This document shows positions 32,469 through 41,580 of a DNA stretch of 64,000 nt, in pieces. Source of the DNA: Prosthecodimorpha staleyi (GTDB lineage Bacteria; Pseudomonadota; Alphaproteobacteria; Rhizobiales; Ancalomicrobiaceae). The DNA lies in NCBI RefSeq assembly GCF_018729455.1, contig NZ_JAHHZF010000001.1:124001-188000 (forward strand), written 5' to 3'. How positions within the stretch are numbered: the first letter of the stretch is position 1; every line of letters begins with the position of its first letter. Below the pieces are notes generated by a model that saw only the letters and a list, made by a program, of their open reading frames with translations, did not search any database and was not told the DNA's origin. Made by a program: the position numbers and the translations under genes.

Positions 32469-32836
32469 CCCTCGTCGTCGCGGGAACGCCGATCGGCACC
32501 GTCCGGGTGATGGTCGCGACGAAGCCGGTGGACTTCCGCAAGGGCGCCGAAGGGCTCGCCACGCTGGTGCGGGAGACGATGGGTGCCGATCCCTTCTCGG
32601 GCGCGATCTTCGTGTTCCGCGCCAAGCGGGCCGACCGGGTCAAGCTCGTCTGGTGGGACGGCACCGGCGTCTGCCTGTTCGCCAAGAGACTGGAGGACGG
32701 CAGGTTCTGTTGGCCATCGGTCACGGACGGGGTGGTGCGGCTGACGGCGGCCGAATTGCAGGCCCTCCTGGAGGGGCTGGACTGGCGACGGGTGCACGAG
32801 ACACGAACGGTCGCAAAGCCCCGAACCGCGAGCTGA
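32465..32836 (+). CDS. IS66 TnpB (Orf2) accessory protein
   Basis: 123 residues from a GTG overlapping the tnpA stop by four bases (GTGA). The sequence GTVRVMVATKPVDFRKGAEG, then DPFSGAIFVFRAKRADRVKL and WWDGTGVCLFAKRLEDGRF, is the standard IS66 Orf2 signature. It is required for IS66 transposition but its biochemical role is unclear. Confidence 0.95.
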   Translation: MTLVVAGTPIGTVRVMVATKPVDFRKGAEGLATLVRETMGADPFSGAIFVFRAKRADRVKLVWWDGTGVCLFAKRLEDGRFCWPSVTDGVVRLTAAELQALLEGLDWRRVHETRTVAKPRTAS

Positions 32837-32890
32837 ACCAGCACCACGTTCTGCTGTCAAATCGCTGACGGATATGGTTGAATCGGCCTC

Positions 32891-34457
32891 GTGACCGACG
32901 CGGCCCCGACCCTTCCCGACGATGCCCGAGCGCTCCAGGCGATGCTCCTGGCCGAGCGCGCCGAGAACGAGCGGCTGCGCCAGATCATCAAGGAACTGCA
33001 GCGCCACCGCTTCGGGAGGAAGGCCGAGAGCCTGCCCGAGGACCAGCTGCTGCTGGCGCTGGAGGAGGCCGAGCAGGTGGAGGCCGAGGGGCTCGCCGGC
33101 GACGAGGCGGCCGACCCGGTCCGGCGGGAAGCTCGGGCCGCCCGGCGCCGCGCCAACCGCGGTGCGCTGCCCGCCCATCTGCCGCGGATCGAACAGGTGG
33201 TCGACGTCGAGGACAAGAGCTGCCCCTGCTGCCGCGGACCGCTCCATGCCATGGGCGAGGACGTCTCCGAACGCCTCGACGTCGTCCCCGCCCAGTTCCG
33301 GGTGCTCGTCACCCGCCGGCCGAAGTATGCCTGCCGGGCCTGCGAGGAGGTCGTGGTCCAGGGTGAGGCGGACAAAGCGATCGCACTGCGATCGCCCGCC
33401 GAACGCACCGGCGCGCCTGATCGAGGGTGGCATCCCGACCGAGGCGACCGTGGCCCACGTGCTGGTGTCCAAGTACGCCGACCACCTGCCGCTCTACCGT
33501 CAGGCGCAGATCTATGCACGCCAGGGCATCCGCCTCGACCGCTCGACGCTCGCGGACTGGGTCGGCAAGGCCGCCTTCTTGCTGAAGCCCGTCCACGCGC
33601 GGCTGTTTGAGAGACTGAAGGCGTCGGACAAGCTGTTCGCGGATGAGACGACGGCGCCGGTGCTCGATCCGGGCCGGGGCCGTACCAAGACTGGGCAGAT
33701 CTTCGCCTATGCCCGCGACGACCGCCCCTTCGGCGGGCAGGGTCCGCCCGCCGTCGTCTACCTCTACGCACCGGACCGCAAGGGCGAGACCATCGTCCGG
33801 CATCTCGGCGGCTTCGTCGGCACGCTGCAGGTCGACGGCTATGCGGGCTATCGGGTGCTCGCCGAACGCAACGCCGTGCGCTTGGCCTTCTGCTGGGCGC
33901 ATGTGCGCCGCCGCTTCTATGAACTCGCCCAATCCGGACCGGCACCGATCGCCAGCGAGACGCTCGGCCGGATCGCAGAGCTCTACCGGATCGAGGACGA
34001 GATCCGCGGCCGTCCGGCCGAGAAGCGCCGTGCCGTGCGCCAGGAGAAGACCCGCCCGCTCGTCGACGCCCTCGAGCCGTGGCTGCGCGACAAGCTCGGC
34101 CTCATCAGCCAGAAGAGCAAGCTCGCCGAAGCGATCCGCTACGCCCTCTCGCGCTGGCCGGGGCTCACCCGGTTCCTGGACGACGGCCGCGTCGAGATCG
34201 ACAGCAACGTCGTCGAGCGCTCGATCCGACCGATCGAGCTCACCCGCAAGAACGCCCTCTTCGCCGGCTCCGACGGCGGCGGCGAGCACTGGGCGACTAT
34301 CGCCTCGCTCGTCGAGACCGCCAAGCTCAACGACGTCGACCCGCAGGCTTATCTCGCTGAGGTCATCACCCGGATTGTCGCTGGGCATCCACAGAGCCGG
34401 ATCGACGACCTGCTGCCATGGGCGTTCCGCAAGGCGGAAGCCGGGGCCGTGGCCTGA
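32891..34457 (+). pseudogene. IS66 TnpC transposase, frameshifted
   Basis: From the GTG at 32891 the frame gives the coiled N-terminus (MLLAERAENERLRQIIKELQ), the RHRFGRKAESL block and the zinc-binding CPCCRGPL / CRACEE region. It then loses the family sequence near 33395-33410. The neighbouring frame continues RLIEGGIPTEATVAHVLVSK, then the DDE domain (DETTAPVLDPGRGRTKTGQI, VDGYAGYRVL, CWAHVRRRFYE) to a stop at 34457. A single-base gain or two-base loss explains this. The transposase is therefore probably inactive. Confidence 0.88.
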
Positions 34458-34470
34458 GGGCAGCGCTTAC

Positions 34471-34640
34471 AGTACACCGATACCAACACCAGTATCACCT
34501 TTTTCGAGCCGCGCGATCGTGCTGGGCGAGGTACCGGCACGCGCCGCCAGATCGGCTACGGCGATGCCTCGGCGCAGGCGCGCGCCGCGAACGTCGTTTC
34601 CAAGCCTTTTAAGGGCGGTCCTCGCCTTTGGGGAGCTCAC
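34471..34640 (-). pseudogene. 5' half of the XRE regulator gene split by IS66
   Basis: GTG at 34640 follows GGAGGATTGC (ribosome-binding site GGAGGA, five-base spacing). The frame reads VSSPKARTALKRLGNDVRGA, then RLRRGIAVADLAARAGTSPS and TIARLEKGDTGVGIGVL, a complete XRE helix-turn-helix, and runs into the IS66 end where it meets a stop. The truncated product still has the DNA-binding domain and could be made. The remainder lies at 30673-30891. Confidence 0.88.
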
Positions 34641-34649
34641 GCAATCCTC

Positions 34650-34688
34650 CATATATGAATGATATATCCAGATTATCGTTCATATATG
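34650..34688. promoter_or_regulatory. Inverted-repeat operator upstream of the XRE gene
   Basis: CATATATGAATGATA and TATCGTTCATATATG match as a 15-bp inverted repeat with one mismatch and a 9-base spacer. It lies directly before the XRE ribosome-binding site and is AT-rich. This is the usual place for an autoregulatory operator of an antitoxin-type XRE protein. Confidence 0.72.
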
Positions 34689-34765
34689 ACCAATTATCGT
34701 AGTTCGGAAATGTAGGTGGCACTGTGAGGTTTCCTCGGCAAACTCCGCAGATGGCAGAGGTTTCA

Positions 34766-35953
34766 TCACTCCATCCTCGTAAGGAACCCCGGAGTGCGAG
34801 CAACACGAATCCGGAGCAAAATGTCGGCCTCCATAGGGCTCGGATTCGAATCAGCTGGGCGCGAGCGAATAGCTCGTGCTGCGCCCGCCGCCGTCATCCC
34901 TGACCAAAACCCCCGTAACACGAGATCGTTTATGTCGCGCAGGGCCGTGTCCGGCGACACCCTCGTGAGCTTGGCCCATTTCGACGACGTCAGCTTGCCC
35001 TCGAAGCCGTCGAGGAGTCGGTTGATCATCGCACGCTGCCGATCGCTCAACGACTGCCCCTCCATCCGCCCCCAGAAGCCAGCCTTGTGTAGAACCTTGC
35101 CAAGAATCGCCTCGGCTCCATCAATAGCCCGATCGAGGCAGGCCAGGAACCAAGTGATCCACTCCGTGATATCCAGATCACCCTTCTGCGTGCGCTCGAG
35201 CGCGGTGTAGTAATTCTTCCGTTCCAATTGGATCTCGGCCGACATGCTGTAGAAGCGCTGCGGACTGCCCTCGGAGCGAGCGAGTGCCATGTCGGCGATC
35301 GCCCGGGCGATCCGTCCGTTGCCATCCTCGAAGGGATGGATCGTGACAAACCAGAGATGGGCAATGGCCGCCTTCAGCACAGGGTCGATGCTTTTTTCGC
35401 TCTCGAACCAGGCGAGGAAGGCCGCCATCTCCTCAGGCAATCGTCCCGCATTCGGTGCCTCGAAATGCACGCGCTCGCGGCCATAGGGACCAGAGACCAC
35501 TTGCATGGGTCCAGAACTTTCGTCGCGCCAGGCGCCGACGGCGATTCTGGTCATGCCGCTTCGCCCTGTCGGAAAGAGTGAGGCATGCCAGTCGAACAAC
35601 CGCGTCTCGGTCAGCGCCCGGGCATAATTCTGCGTGGCGTCGAGCATCATCTCGACCACGCCTTCGACGTTTCGATCGACCGGAGTGAGCGCGCCGATGT
35701 CCAGGCCGAGGCGCCAGGCGATCGACAAGCGCACCTGCTCCTTGTCGAGCTTCTCACCCTCTATCTCGCTCGACTTGACCACGTCCTCGGTCAGAGTGGC
35801 GAGAACTGCTTCGGTCCGGAGATCGAAGCCGAGCGCCTCCATGCGACCAATCAGCCGGCCCTGGCGATGACGAACGGCTGCCAGCGGGCCGCTGATCACT
35901 GCCTCCGCCCACCTGAACCGTGGCCAATCTTCCAACTCGTGGATATAGACCAT
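34766..35953 (-). CDS. Fic-family protein with N-terminal inhibitory helix and C-terminal winged helix
   Basis: 395 residues. The Fic catalytic motif is complete: HPFEDGNGRIAR at residues 206-217, with the invariant His. The inhibitory motif SSEIEG (S/TxxxEG, residues 61-66) lies N-terminal to it, making this a class II, self-inhibited Fic. The first 45 residues resemble DUF4172. The last 100 contain a winged helix (KWAKLTRVSPDTALRDINDL). Such enzymes transfer AMP from ATP to Ser, Thr or Tyr of a target. The ATG at 35953 fits the family start MVYIHELEDWPRFRW; the frame is open to 36010. It lies 352 bases beyond mrr on the same strand with its own palindromic site, so it is probably a separate unit. 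Target unknown. Confidence 0.93.
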   Translation of the reverse strand: MVYIHELEDWPRFRWAEAVISGPLAAVRHRQGRLIGRMEALGFDLRTEAVLATLTEDVVKSSEIEGEKLDKEQVRLSIAWRLGLDIGALTPVDRNVEGVVEMMLDATQNYARALTETRLFDWHASLFPTGRSGMTRIAVGAWRDESSGPMQVVSGPYGRERVHFEAPNAGRLPEEMAAFLAWFESEKSIDPVLKAAIAHLWFVTIHPFEDGNGRIARAIADMALARSEGSPQRFYSMSAEIQLERKNYYTALERTQKGDLDITEWITWFLACLDRAIDGAEAILGKVLHKAGFWGRMEGQSLSDRQRAMINRLLDGFEGKLTSSKWAKLTRVSPDTALRDINDLVLRGFWSGMTAAGAARAIRSRPADSNPSPMEADILLRIRVARTPGFLTRME

Positions 35954-35984
35954 ATTCACCGCACCTTTCGCGGTGAATATGGTC
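35948..35984. promoter_or_regulatory. Perfect palindrome over the fic start codon
   Basis: GACCATATTCACCGC and GCGGTGAATATGGTC form a perfect 15-bp inverted repeat with spacer ACCTTTC. The left arm contains the fic start codon (35951-35953). It could be an operator for a winged-helix regulator, perhaps Fic itself, or an RNA hairpin hiding the start. The remaining interval to 36305 holds nothing else recognised. Confidence 0.75.
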
Positions 35985-36305
35985 TTCTTTCTCCGCATGG
36001 ACAAGGGCAATCACCGCGAAATTTGCGGCGTATGATGCGAGCAATATCCGCATACCCATCCCAGGCAGCTTGAAGCGGGCATCTGAGGCGGTTTCCCAGA
36101 CCTTGTCGAGAATGCGCGGGCATCTAAACAGGCCCGTTGAGTGGTCTTTCCGTCTGTGAGCGGCCGAGGTGGCTGAACGAACAGGAGAGAGAATTTGTCG
36201 AGACCGGGCCGCGGCGGCGGCCAGCGTTCTCTTTGTTCATCGAGAGAGGGAGATCGAAGGCACTGGGCATGAACGCAAGACCGCGAAATGCGGCAACCGT
36301 GCCGG

Positions 36306-37220
36306 TCATTCCTCGACAAAGAAGTCCTCGTCGATACGCTTGAACTCCAGCACGCGGCTCGATCGGACGCCGACGCCGTGCTCGATCATGAGTTCGGTGA
36401 GCCTCTTCCCGTCAATCAGGATGACGCGTTGCGGGATGCGTGCGGCAAACTCGACTGCCTGCGGAGAAAACATCGAGGTGGTGACGAAGACGCCCTTCGT
36501 CGCACCGAGCCCGACTAGGCTACCTGTGAAAGCCTGAACGTCAGGACGACCAACGGATGTGCCGGGGGTGTAGCGTTTGGCCTGCACATAAACGCGGTCA
36601 AGGCCCAGAACATCCTCGTTGATAACGCCGTCGACACCGCCATCGCCGGTTCGACCGAGTTGAGCCGCCGCATTCCGATGCGAACCGCCGTAGCCCATGG
36701 CAACCAGAAGATCGACAATCAGCCCCTCGAAGAAGCCCGGTCCGTTCTGGAGGATGCGTTCCAAAAGCTCTATTCGAAGCGCGGCCTGCGTGGCGTTGAA
36801 CGCTGCCTCGATCACTTCCTCGGGTGTCGCACTGGGCGCTGCACCTTGCGTCGTCGCGCCGACTGTCTCCTCAGGTTGATCGGCCCGGTAGAACTCGCGG
36901 AACGCCGGCACGGACAGCAGGTGTTGGGTGTCAAGCTTGGTGGGCGGGTTCGCGAGCAAAGCCGTTCCCGAGGGAGTGATGGCAAACCGGCCACGCTTGG
37001 GGGATTCCAGATACCCCGCCTTTGTCAGGTAGAATTTAGCCCAGTGGATCCGGTTGTGCAGGACGCGCTGCTTGCCGCTCGGGAGCATCTGGTCGCGCTC
37101 CTCCTGGGGGAGCGCAAACATCGCCGCGATCTCCACTTCCGCAAGCGGAACGGAGGTCTCCCCCTTCGCCGCAATCTGGAGAACTGGGAGCATGAGCGAC
37201 TGGTAGTCTGGGATGCTCAT
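36306..37220 (-). CDS. mrr: Mrr-type restriction endonuclease
   Basis: 304 residues. The N-terminal 95 residues form an Mrr_N winged helix (SIPDYQSLMLPVLQIAAKGE). The C-terminal Mrr_cat domain has the nuclease motif GDGGVDGVI (residues 192-200) and VYVQAKRY (211-218), that is D-QxK of the PD-(D/E)xK fold. Mrr enzymes cut modified DNA as type IV systems or respond to foreign methyltransferases. Its start overlaps the res stop by four bases (ATGA-type), so the two are translationally coupled in the defence operon. It is the last gene of the tight operon. Confidence 0.93.
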   Translation of the reverse strand: MSIPDYQSLMLPVLQIAAKGETSVPLAEVEIAAMFALPQEERDQMLPSGKQRVLHNRIHWAKFYLTKAGYLESPKRGRFAITPSGTALLANPPTKLDTQHLLSVPAFREFYRADQPEETVGATTQGAAPSATPEEVIEAAFNATQAALRIELLERILQNGPGFFEGLIVDLLVAMGYGGSHRNAAAQLGRTGDGGVDGVINEDVLGLDRVYVQAKRYTPGTSVGRPDVQAFTGSLVGLGATKGVFVTTSMFSPQAVEFAARIPQRVILIDGKRLTELMIEHGVGVRSSRVLEFKRIDEDFFVEE

Positions 37221-39892
37221 CTTGTCTCTCCGAACTGCTGTAGAAGACCGACGAGCGTCATGTTCTCCGCGATCGCGTCATGCGGGATCAGAGCGTAGCG
37301 CCAAGGCTTGCCGCCGTAGCTCGCTGCATGACCGCTCGCATGCCGGCACCATTCAAGCGCGGAGTCGCGCTTTGCCAACACGTCCGGATCGGTCATCTGG
37401 TTTGATGCCTTGGGTTCGAGCATCAAGATGCAGTCATCTGTTTCTGCTACGAAGTCCGGCTGATACTCCTGAAGGTCCGTACCGCTGCGATAGAATAGCT
37501 GGAACTGTCCGCGCGCCGGCTTGAACCACTTTTGCGCTTCCCGATCGAGAATGACCGATAGCTTCCGCTCGGCATCCGACTGAAATTTCTGAGTGGGATA
37601 TAGGCACTTCTGGAACCCGCCAAACAGGTATCGAGCCATGTTGGCCTTGTCCGCGGGGGACTGACGGAAATCGAGCGGCGCCTCCCCAGCCGCTGCCGTA
37701 TAGGCGCTCTTTCGCAGCTCGGTAAAGCCGCGCGTGACGACGATCTCGTACTCCACCTCGGTATCCTGCCAGAAGTGGCTCTGCATCTGCGCATGAACGA
37801 AGCGGGCAATCTCTTGTCTGTGGAGACGCAGGATCTTGCGAACGCCATCTTCCGGGTGCGTGGCCAACAGATGGTTCGCCACCTGGGCCGCAAGATCGTA
37901 GAGCAGATCGGCATGCTCGTCGTAGGCCACGTCGTCGAAGTCGATCAGGCCGCTGACGACATAGTCCTCCAGCCGCTGCTCATCGATATTGCCGGCGCCG
38001 AGGCCGATGCGGTCGACTTGCCCCGTCCGCAAATGCGCTGCCCATAGCGTTTCATTCGGCACTTCATACCGCATGCGGGACAGGTCGAGCGTGAAGTGAT
38101 GGAAGCCGGATTTCACTTCGCCCTTCGGCGTAACGAGAATGCGGGGAATATCGATCGTCTGCTGCACGACCAAGTCGACGGTCTTGGCGACGATGGCGGT
38201 GAGGTCGGGTAGCTTGGCGATCCCATCCAGCTCCAACTGGGCAGGCCGATACTGGCTTTGAACCTCGCGCAAAACCGCTGCCTGCACCTCGGGCTTCTGT
38301 AGGTGTGCGACGCTGGGCAGCCGCGATGGCTCGGTCTCCATCTTGCGGATCACATCATAGGCGATCCGAACCACCTGTTGCTCTTCGTGCGTAAATTCGG
38401 CCGACGCCTCCTCGAAACCAGACGCCCCGTTAGCCGGTGCATCGGAGCGCAGGCCAAGCTTGGCGGCGAGCTGAGGCCTGGACTCGACGGTGACCGTCTT
38501 CTGCTGCAGCTCTCCTTCGGTCAGCACGACCTGCTGGAGGCGGATGGCCGAATCCGGTTTGCGCGCCTCGTCGACAATTTCCTGGAAGCGGTCATGCGCG
38601 ACGATGTTCAACCGGTCGACGGCGGTGACACCCGTCCGCCGGCCATAGGGCAGACGCAAGCCGCGCCCGATCGACTGTTCGATGAGCGTACGCGCATTGG
38701 CGGCGCGCAATGGCACGATCGTATAGAGGTTGGTGACGTCCCAGCCTTCTTTCAGCATGTTGACGTGGATGACGATCTCGGTCGGTTCTTCCGGGCTTTC
38801 GACCTTCAGCAGCCTTTCGATCGTCTCCTCTTCCTTCACGCTGGAATCGACCTGGATGACCTTGTCCGCATAGCGCCCTTCGAAGAAGGCGTTGGATTTG
38901 ACCAGCGTCATCAGCTCAGCGGCGTGCGTGGTGTCGCGCGCGATCACCAGCATGAAGGGCTTGACGATCCGTTCGCCGGCCTGTCGCGCATAGGTCTCCA
39001 ATTCGACCTTGACGCTTTCGTGCAAGCGCACGCCGTCTTCCAGTTTGATCTGCTGCAATTGCTCTGGCGACTTGCCAGTTGCGACGAAGTTCTCGCGGGT
39101 GACGACCGCGGGCTCTTTCACAAAGCCATCAGCCATGGCGCGGCCGAGCGGATAGTCGAAGATCACGTTTTGGAACGGCGCTGGTCCGCGTGTCGTCTCG
39201 ACAAACGGGGTCGCGGTCAGCTCCAGCCCCATGACCGGCTTCAACTCGTTGATGGCGCGTACGCCCGCAGTCGCCCGGTAGCGGTGGGACTCGTCCATGA
39301 TCAGGACGAGGTCCTTCTGGGCGGCGAGGTAATCGAAATAGCTGTTGCCGATTTCCTCGCGGAAACTGCGCATGCGTGGGCTGCGGCCGCCGCGCACTTC
39401 GGAATTGATCTTGGAGATGTTGAAGATGTTGATGGTGACCGGGAACAGATTGCCGCCGCTGGCGATCTGCCGCTCGAAATTGTCGCCCGTCGTGATGACC
39501 GGGGGCGAAATCGCGAACTCGGCGATGCCCTTCAGGACGTATTTCGGCGTGTTGGGCGTGAAATCGGCGATCAGCTTGTTGTAGATCGTCAGGTTAGGCG
39601 CGAGCACGAAGAAGTTGTTGAGGCCGTGCGCCAGGTGCAGATAGGCGATGAAGGCGCCCATCAGCCGGGTTTTGCCGACGCCGGTCGCCAGCGCGAAACA
39701 CAGGCTAGGGAAGTCGCGCTCGAAATCCGTGACGCTCGGAAATTCGGCTCGGATCGCCGCGAGCGCCGCCTCCAGATCGGAGTCTTTTCGCGGCGGCACC
39801 AGTTCGGTGACACGATCGAGAATTTCGAGGGATTGCCGCTGCGGGGCGCGCAAGCTGAGACGGCCGGCGATGGCGTTGACGTGACGGTTCAT
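37217..39892 (-). CDS. Type III-like restriction subunit Res (helicase-nuclease)
   Basis: 891 residues. The helicase core has FALATGVGKTRLMGAFIAYL (Walker A, about 67-85), MDESHRY (Walker B, DESH form) and the motif VI region LIEQSIGRGLRLPYG. Near the C-terminus, at about 810-830, PDFVAETDDCILMLEPK gives a PD-ExK nuclease motif, as in type III Res proteins. In type III systems Res translocates and cuts with Mod. It overlaps mod and mrr by four bases on each side. It is likely to work with the Mod gene just before it, although the context with SNF2 and AIPR is not that of an ordinary type III system. Confidence 0.92.
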   Translation of the reverse strand: MNRHVNAIAGRLSLRAPQRQSLEILDRVTELVPPRKDSDLEAALAAIRAEFPSVTDFERDFPSLCFALATGVGKTRLMGAFIAYLHLAHGLNNFFVLAPNLTIYNKLIADFTPNTPKYVLKGIAEFAISPPVITTGDNFERQIASGGNLFPVTINIFNISKINSEVRGGRSPRMRSFREEIGNSYFDYLAAQKDLVLIMDESHRYRATAGVRAINELKPVMGLELTATPFVETTRGPAPFQNVIFDYPLGRAMADGFVKEPAVVTRENFVATGKSPEQLQQIKLEDGVRLHESVKVELETYARQAGERIVKPFMLVIARDTTHAAELMTLVKSNAFFEGRYADKVIQVDSSVKEEETIERLLKVESPEEPTEIVIHVNMLKEGWDVTNLYTIVPLRAANARTLIEQSIGRGLRLPYGRRTGVTAVDRLNIVAHDRFQEIVDEARKPDSAIRLQQVVLTEGELQQKTVTVESRPQLAAKLGLRSDAPANGASGFEEASAEFTHEEQQVVRIAYDVIRKMETEPSRLPSVAHLQKPEVQAAVLREVQSQYRPAQLELDGIAKLPDLTAIVAKTVDLVVQQTIDIPRILVTPKGEVKSGFHHFTLDLSRMRYEVPNETLWAAHLRTGQVDRIGLGAGNIDEQRLEDYVVSGLIDFDDVAYDEHADLLYDLAAQVANHLLATHPEDGVRKILRLHRQEIARFVHAQMQSHFWQDTEVEYEIVVTRGFTELRKSAYTAAAGEAPLDFRQSPADKANMARYLFGGFQKCLYPTQKFQSDAERKLSVILDREAQKWFKPARGQFQLFYRSGTDLQEYQPDFVAETDDCILMLEPKASNQMTDPDVLAKRDSALEWCRHASGHAASYGGKPWRYALIPHDAIAENMTLVGLLQQFGETR

Positions 39893-41580
39893 TGGTCGTC
39901 TCCCCCGAGATCGAACAGGCCCGGCTGGGAGGCGGAACGAGACGACGCCTTGTCGGTCGTTTTCGGCGCGGGCGGCGAAGCTTCTCGGGCTGGCGGCGCC
40001 TTGGGCAGATTCTCGACATTGAGACTGTAGTCGTCATGGCCCCATTCGCAGCGCTCGCGAATGTGGTTCGGGATCTTCTTCACCGTCAGATTGGGCCAGG
40101 CAGACGTATTGCCGCGGAAGGCCGCGCAGAGCACGAGCAGCGTGCATCCCTCGCCAACCTCCTCGCTCAAGGCGTCGAGCTGCTCCGGCGACAGCGTCTG
40201 CGTCGTCACATAGATGAAGTCACGCTCCGTCGAGGTGCCATGCTGCCAATAGACGCTATCGCTCGGGGCATAGGTGAAGCCCTCGATCTTGCACAAGGCC
40301 TCGGCCAGCATCTCGGCGTTGTAGGCCTTGCTGATGACCTCACGGCCCCACTTGTCCTTTTCGAGGAGCGAAGGCGCCAGCTTGAAATAGCGGAAGCCGC
40401 CGCCGCCCTGCCAGCCGGTCACCTCGGTCACGCCGCCCTTGTCCTCACCGTCAATGACCTTCTTCAGGCGCGGAATGATGTGGGTGTGGCAGTGCTCGCC
40501 CAGCTCCACCATGATCCAGCGCCGGCCCATCTTGTGGGCGACGGCGCCAGTCGTGCCGGAGCCAGCGAAGGAGTCGAGGACAAGGTCGCCGGGGTTGGTG
40601 GCCACATCCAAAACGCGTTTCAAGAGTCGTTCTGGCTTTGGTGTCTCAAATGGCACCCCAGGAAAAAGTCTTTCAGTTTCAAGCTTGGATTCTTGGTTGT
40701 GGCCAGCGTCTTCGTACGACCATATACTACGTGGAACAATCTTCTTCGTCTGATCAAGGAACTTTTTGATTCTGGGCATAGTACCTCGCCCATCTTTGCC
40801 CCAATATATTAGGTTTTGCTCAACATTTTTTTGATGAGTGTTCCGATCATACGCCCAAACACGCGTCTTGCTAGGCCAGATCTCAAGGCCTGTATTCGGA
40901 TTAACAATAGGGTAATACAGATTTGGACGCTCCTCTGCGGACTTTGCGCATGTATAGGCTGACGAGTTCCATGCCCCGCGGGGGTCCTCGTCGAGATTCT
41001 TGTAATACGATAGCTGCTGTCCAGTTCTGTCGAGTCGATTTGGTGCCCATGTTTCTTTGTTTGCGGCATAGACAAGCACGTGATCAAAATCCGCGCTGAA
41101 GTATTTGGCATCGTTGGCAGGTGAAACGCGCTTATGCCAAGCGAGGTTTGCAACAAAATTGAATCGACCAAAAATTTCGTCACAGACGATCTTTAGGTAA
41201 TGCACCTCGTTATCGTCGATGGTTATCCATAAAGATCCATCAGAGGACATTAATCTCCTGATGATTTCGAGACGATCACGAATCAGACCAAGCCAAATGG
41301 AATGCTCCAAGCCGTCGTCATAGTGCTTGAAAGCACTGCCCGTGTTGTAAGGCGGGTCGATGAAGACGCACTTCACCTTGCCGGTGAACTCCTGCTCCAG
41401 CGCCTTCAGCGCGAGCAGGTTGTCGCCGAAGATCAGCCGGTTGTCGAAAATGTCGTCGTCGCTCACGCGATGCTTCGCGTGATAGGACTTCTCCGGGTCT
41501 TCCAGCAGAATGCGCGGCTCCAGCCGTGGCCGGTTCTCTTTGCCTACCCAGGTCAGTTCGAGCTTTTGTTTTTTGGTCAT
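39889..41580 (-). CDS. Type III-like DNA adenine/cytosine N-methyltransferase (Mod)
   Basis: 563 residues. The catalytic motif DPPYNTGSAF is at residues 75-84 and the AdoMet motif DSFAGSGTTG at 336-345. This order, DPPY before FxGxG, is the beta class used by type III Mod subunits. The start MTKKQKLELTWVGKENRPRL is typical. A Pro/Ser-rich tail precedes the C-terminal GLFDLGGDD. The region between the motifs would hold target recognition. A stretch around 40630-41280 is visibly more AT-rich than the rest, so the recognition region may have been swapped. It overlaps the AIPR and res genes by four bases each. Confidence 0.93.
   Translation of the reverse strand: MTKKQKLELTWVGKENRPRLEPRILLEDPEKSYHAKHRVSDDDIFDNRLIFGDNLLALKALEQEFTGKVKCVFIDPPYNTGSAFKHYDDGLEHSIWLGLIRDRLEIIRRLMSSDGSLWITIDDNEVHYLKIVCDEIFGRFNFVANLAWHKRVSPANDAKYFSADFDHVLVYAANKETWAPNRLDRTGQQLSYYKNLDEDPRGAWNSSAYTCAKSAEERPNLYYPIVNPNTGLEIWPSKTRVWAYDRNTHQKNVEQNLIYWGKDGRGTMPRIKKFLDQTKKIVPRSIWSYEDAGHNQESKLETERLFPGVPFETPKPERLLKRVLDVATNPGDLVLDSFAGSGTTGAVAHKMGRRWIMVELGEHCHTHIIPRLKKVIDGEDKGGVTEVTGWQGGGGFRYFKLAPSLLEKDKWGREVISKAYNAEMLAEALCKIEGFTYAPSDSVYWQHGTSTERDFIYVTTQTLSPEQLDALSEEVGEGCTLLVLCAAFRGNTSAWPNLTVKKIPNHIRERCEWGHDDYSLNVENLPKAPPAREASPPAPKTTDKASSRSASQPGLFDLGGDDQ

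Larger units (their letters stand above)
30892..34470 (+). mobile_element. IS66-family element carrying a nested IS630
   Basis: Both ends carry the IS66-type inverted repeat GTAAGCGCTGYCC (left at 30892, right ending at 34470). The flanks are an exact 8-bp duplication AGTACACC (30884-30891 and 34471-34478). Subtracting the nested IS630 leaves about 2.5 kb, the normal IS66 size with tnpA, tnpB and tnpC. It interrupts an XRE gene. Its tnpA is interrupted and its tnpC frameshifted, so it is probably inactive. Confidence 0.95.
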
